The position numbers and the translations under genes are program-made. Of a stretch of DNA of 64,000 nucleotides, positions 63,718 to 64,000 are shown piece after piece. The DNA lies in contig NZ_KI271153.1 of the NCBI RefSeq assembly GCF_000469345.1, positions 11,922-75,921 on the forward strand, read 5' to 3'. Numbering within the stretch: the stretch's first letter is position 1; each line of letters opens with the position of its first letter. Source of the stretch: Eubacterium ramulus ATCC 29099. Its GTDB lineage: Bacteria; Bacillota; Clostridia; Lachnospirales; Lachnospiraceae. Below the pieces are notes generated by a model. The model was not told where the DNA came from. It saw only the letters and a list, made by a program, of their open reading frames with translations, and made no database searches.

Positions 63718-64000
63718 TTAAGCAGGATGAGATTGTTCGATTTTTCGCATAACATAGAGGTAGGAAATACCGGTAAATACAGCAGCTGCAATCCAGGCTG
63801 CCGGATCGCCAAAGCAAGCCAGACGGAAATTCAGGATTTTCATGGCAAAGATGGAAACGACCAGTCTTGCAAGAAGCTCCGCTACGCCGCCCATCATCGG
63901 AAGAAAGCCGTAACCGCATCCCTGCATAGTGTTTCGGAAAATGAAAATCGTGCTCAGCGGGATGAAGAACATGGAGCACATGTATGCATAAGTCTGTGCC
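63718..64000 (-). CDS. MATE-family efflux transporter, C-terminal part (runs off the window)
   Basis: 94 codons are visible on the minus strand; the 5' part lies beyond 64000. The reading frame stays open upstream of the first visible Met (AQTYAYMCSMFF), so that Met is not the start. The sequence (IFIFRNTMQGCGYGFLPMMG; VVSIFAMKILNFRLACFGDP; FTGISYLYVMRKIEQ) matches the end of MATE multidrug/Na+ antiporters. Substrate unknown. Confidence 0.8.
   Translation of the reverse strand, partial: AQTYAYMCSMFFIPLSTIFIFRNTMQGCGYGFLPMMGGVAELLARLVVSIFAMKILNFRLACFGDPAAWIAAAVFTGISYLYVMRKIEQSHPA

Overview
The window looks like a chromosomal stretch of a spore-forming, anaerobic Gram-positive of the Lachnospiraceae (Clostridia). 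The pointers are pyruvate:ferredoxin oxidoreductase under a Rex-type operator, the sporulation genes spoIVB and a spoIIM-like gene, a DUF4364 regulator, AGGAGG ribosome binding sites, TTGACA/TATAAT promoters, and Clostridia-type gene order (DUF512-der-plsY-gpsA; rho-rpmE-DUF1385-prmC-prfA; nusB-xseA-xseB-ispA-dxs-tlyA-nadK-argR-recN-spoIVB). The genus cannot be fixed from the sequence alone.

Layout. 0-5 kb (minus): a polar amino-acid ABC importer (binding lipoprotein, permease, ATPase) and an ABC-F protein. 5.2-9 kb: nifJ with promoter, Rex box and terminator. 9-18 kb: DUF512 radical SAM protein, der, plsY, gpsA, a zinc-ribbon membrane protein, dut, a sugar-importer ATPase (ugpC/msmX type) and a CdaR/PucR-type regulator. 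18-20.4 kb: a CBS-containing family II pyrophosphatase and a flavin reductase. 20.5-23.1 kb (minus): malic enzyme, a TIGR01212 radical SAM protein and DUF4364. 23.4-28.3 kb: rho, rpmE, DUF1385, prmC, prfA. 28.3-29.7 kb is an AT-rich accessory patch holding a probable type I toxin-antitoxin locus and an MBL-fold hydrolase. 29.9-35.8 kb: DUF1847, a double GNAT, exoA, lepB, an S1-domain protein and an SseB-family protein. 35.9-39.2 kb: a queuosine operon (queD, queE, folE, queC, queF) behind a probable preQ1-I riboswitch and terminator. 39.3-44.1 kb: a NUDIX hydrolase, a SpoIIM-like protein and shikimate genes in two divergent units (aroE-aroF; aroD-aroK). 44.1-46.6 kb: a decayed Pel-like exopolysaccharide locus ending at a breakpoint beside tRNA-Arg(CCG). 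46.7-53.2 kb: an SH3-domain membrane protein, rluF, ligA and a chromate-type transporter. 53.3-63.6 kb: asp23, nusB and the long isoprenoid/repair/sporulation cluster. A MATE transporter is cut by the right edge.

The most unusual material lies between genes. There is a 49-bp dispersed repeat with a hairpin (four copies, same orientation), a second set of long palindromes sharing AAGCATCC ends, and a compact toxin/antisense-RNA locus with a duplicated antisense segment. A PelX-PelD-like fusion has lost its c-di-GMP-binding I-site to a frameshift, with a head-to-head breakpoint between truncated pelE-like and pqqD-like genes next to it. All family assignments come from reading the translated sequence; no database search was run.
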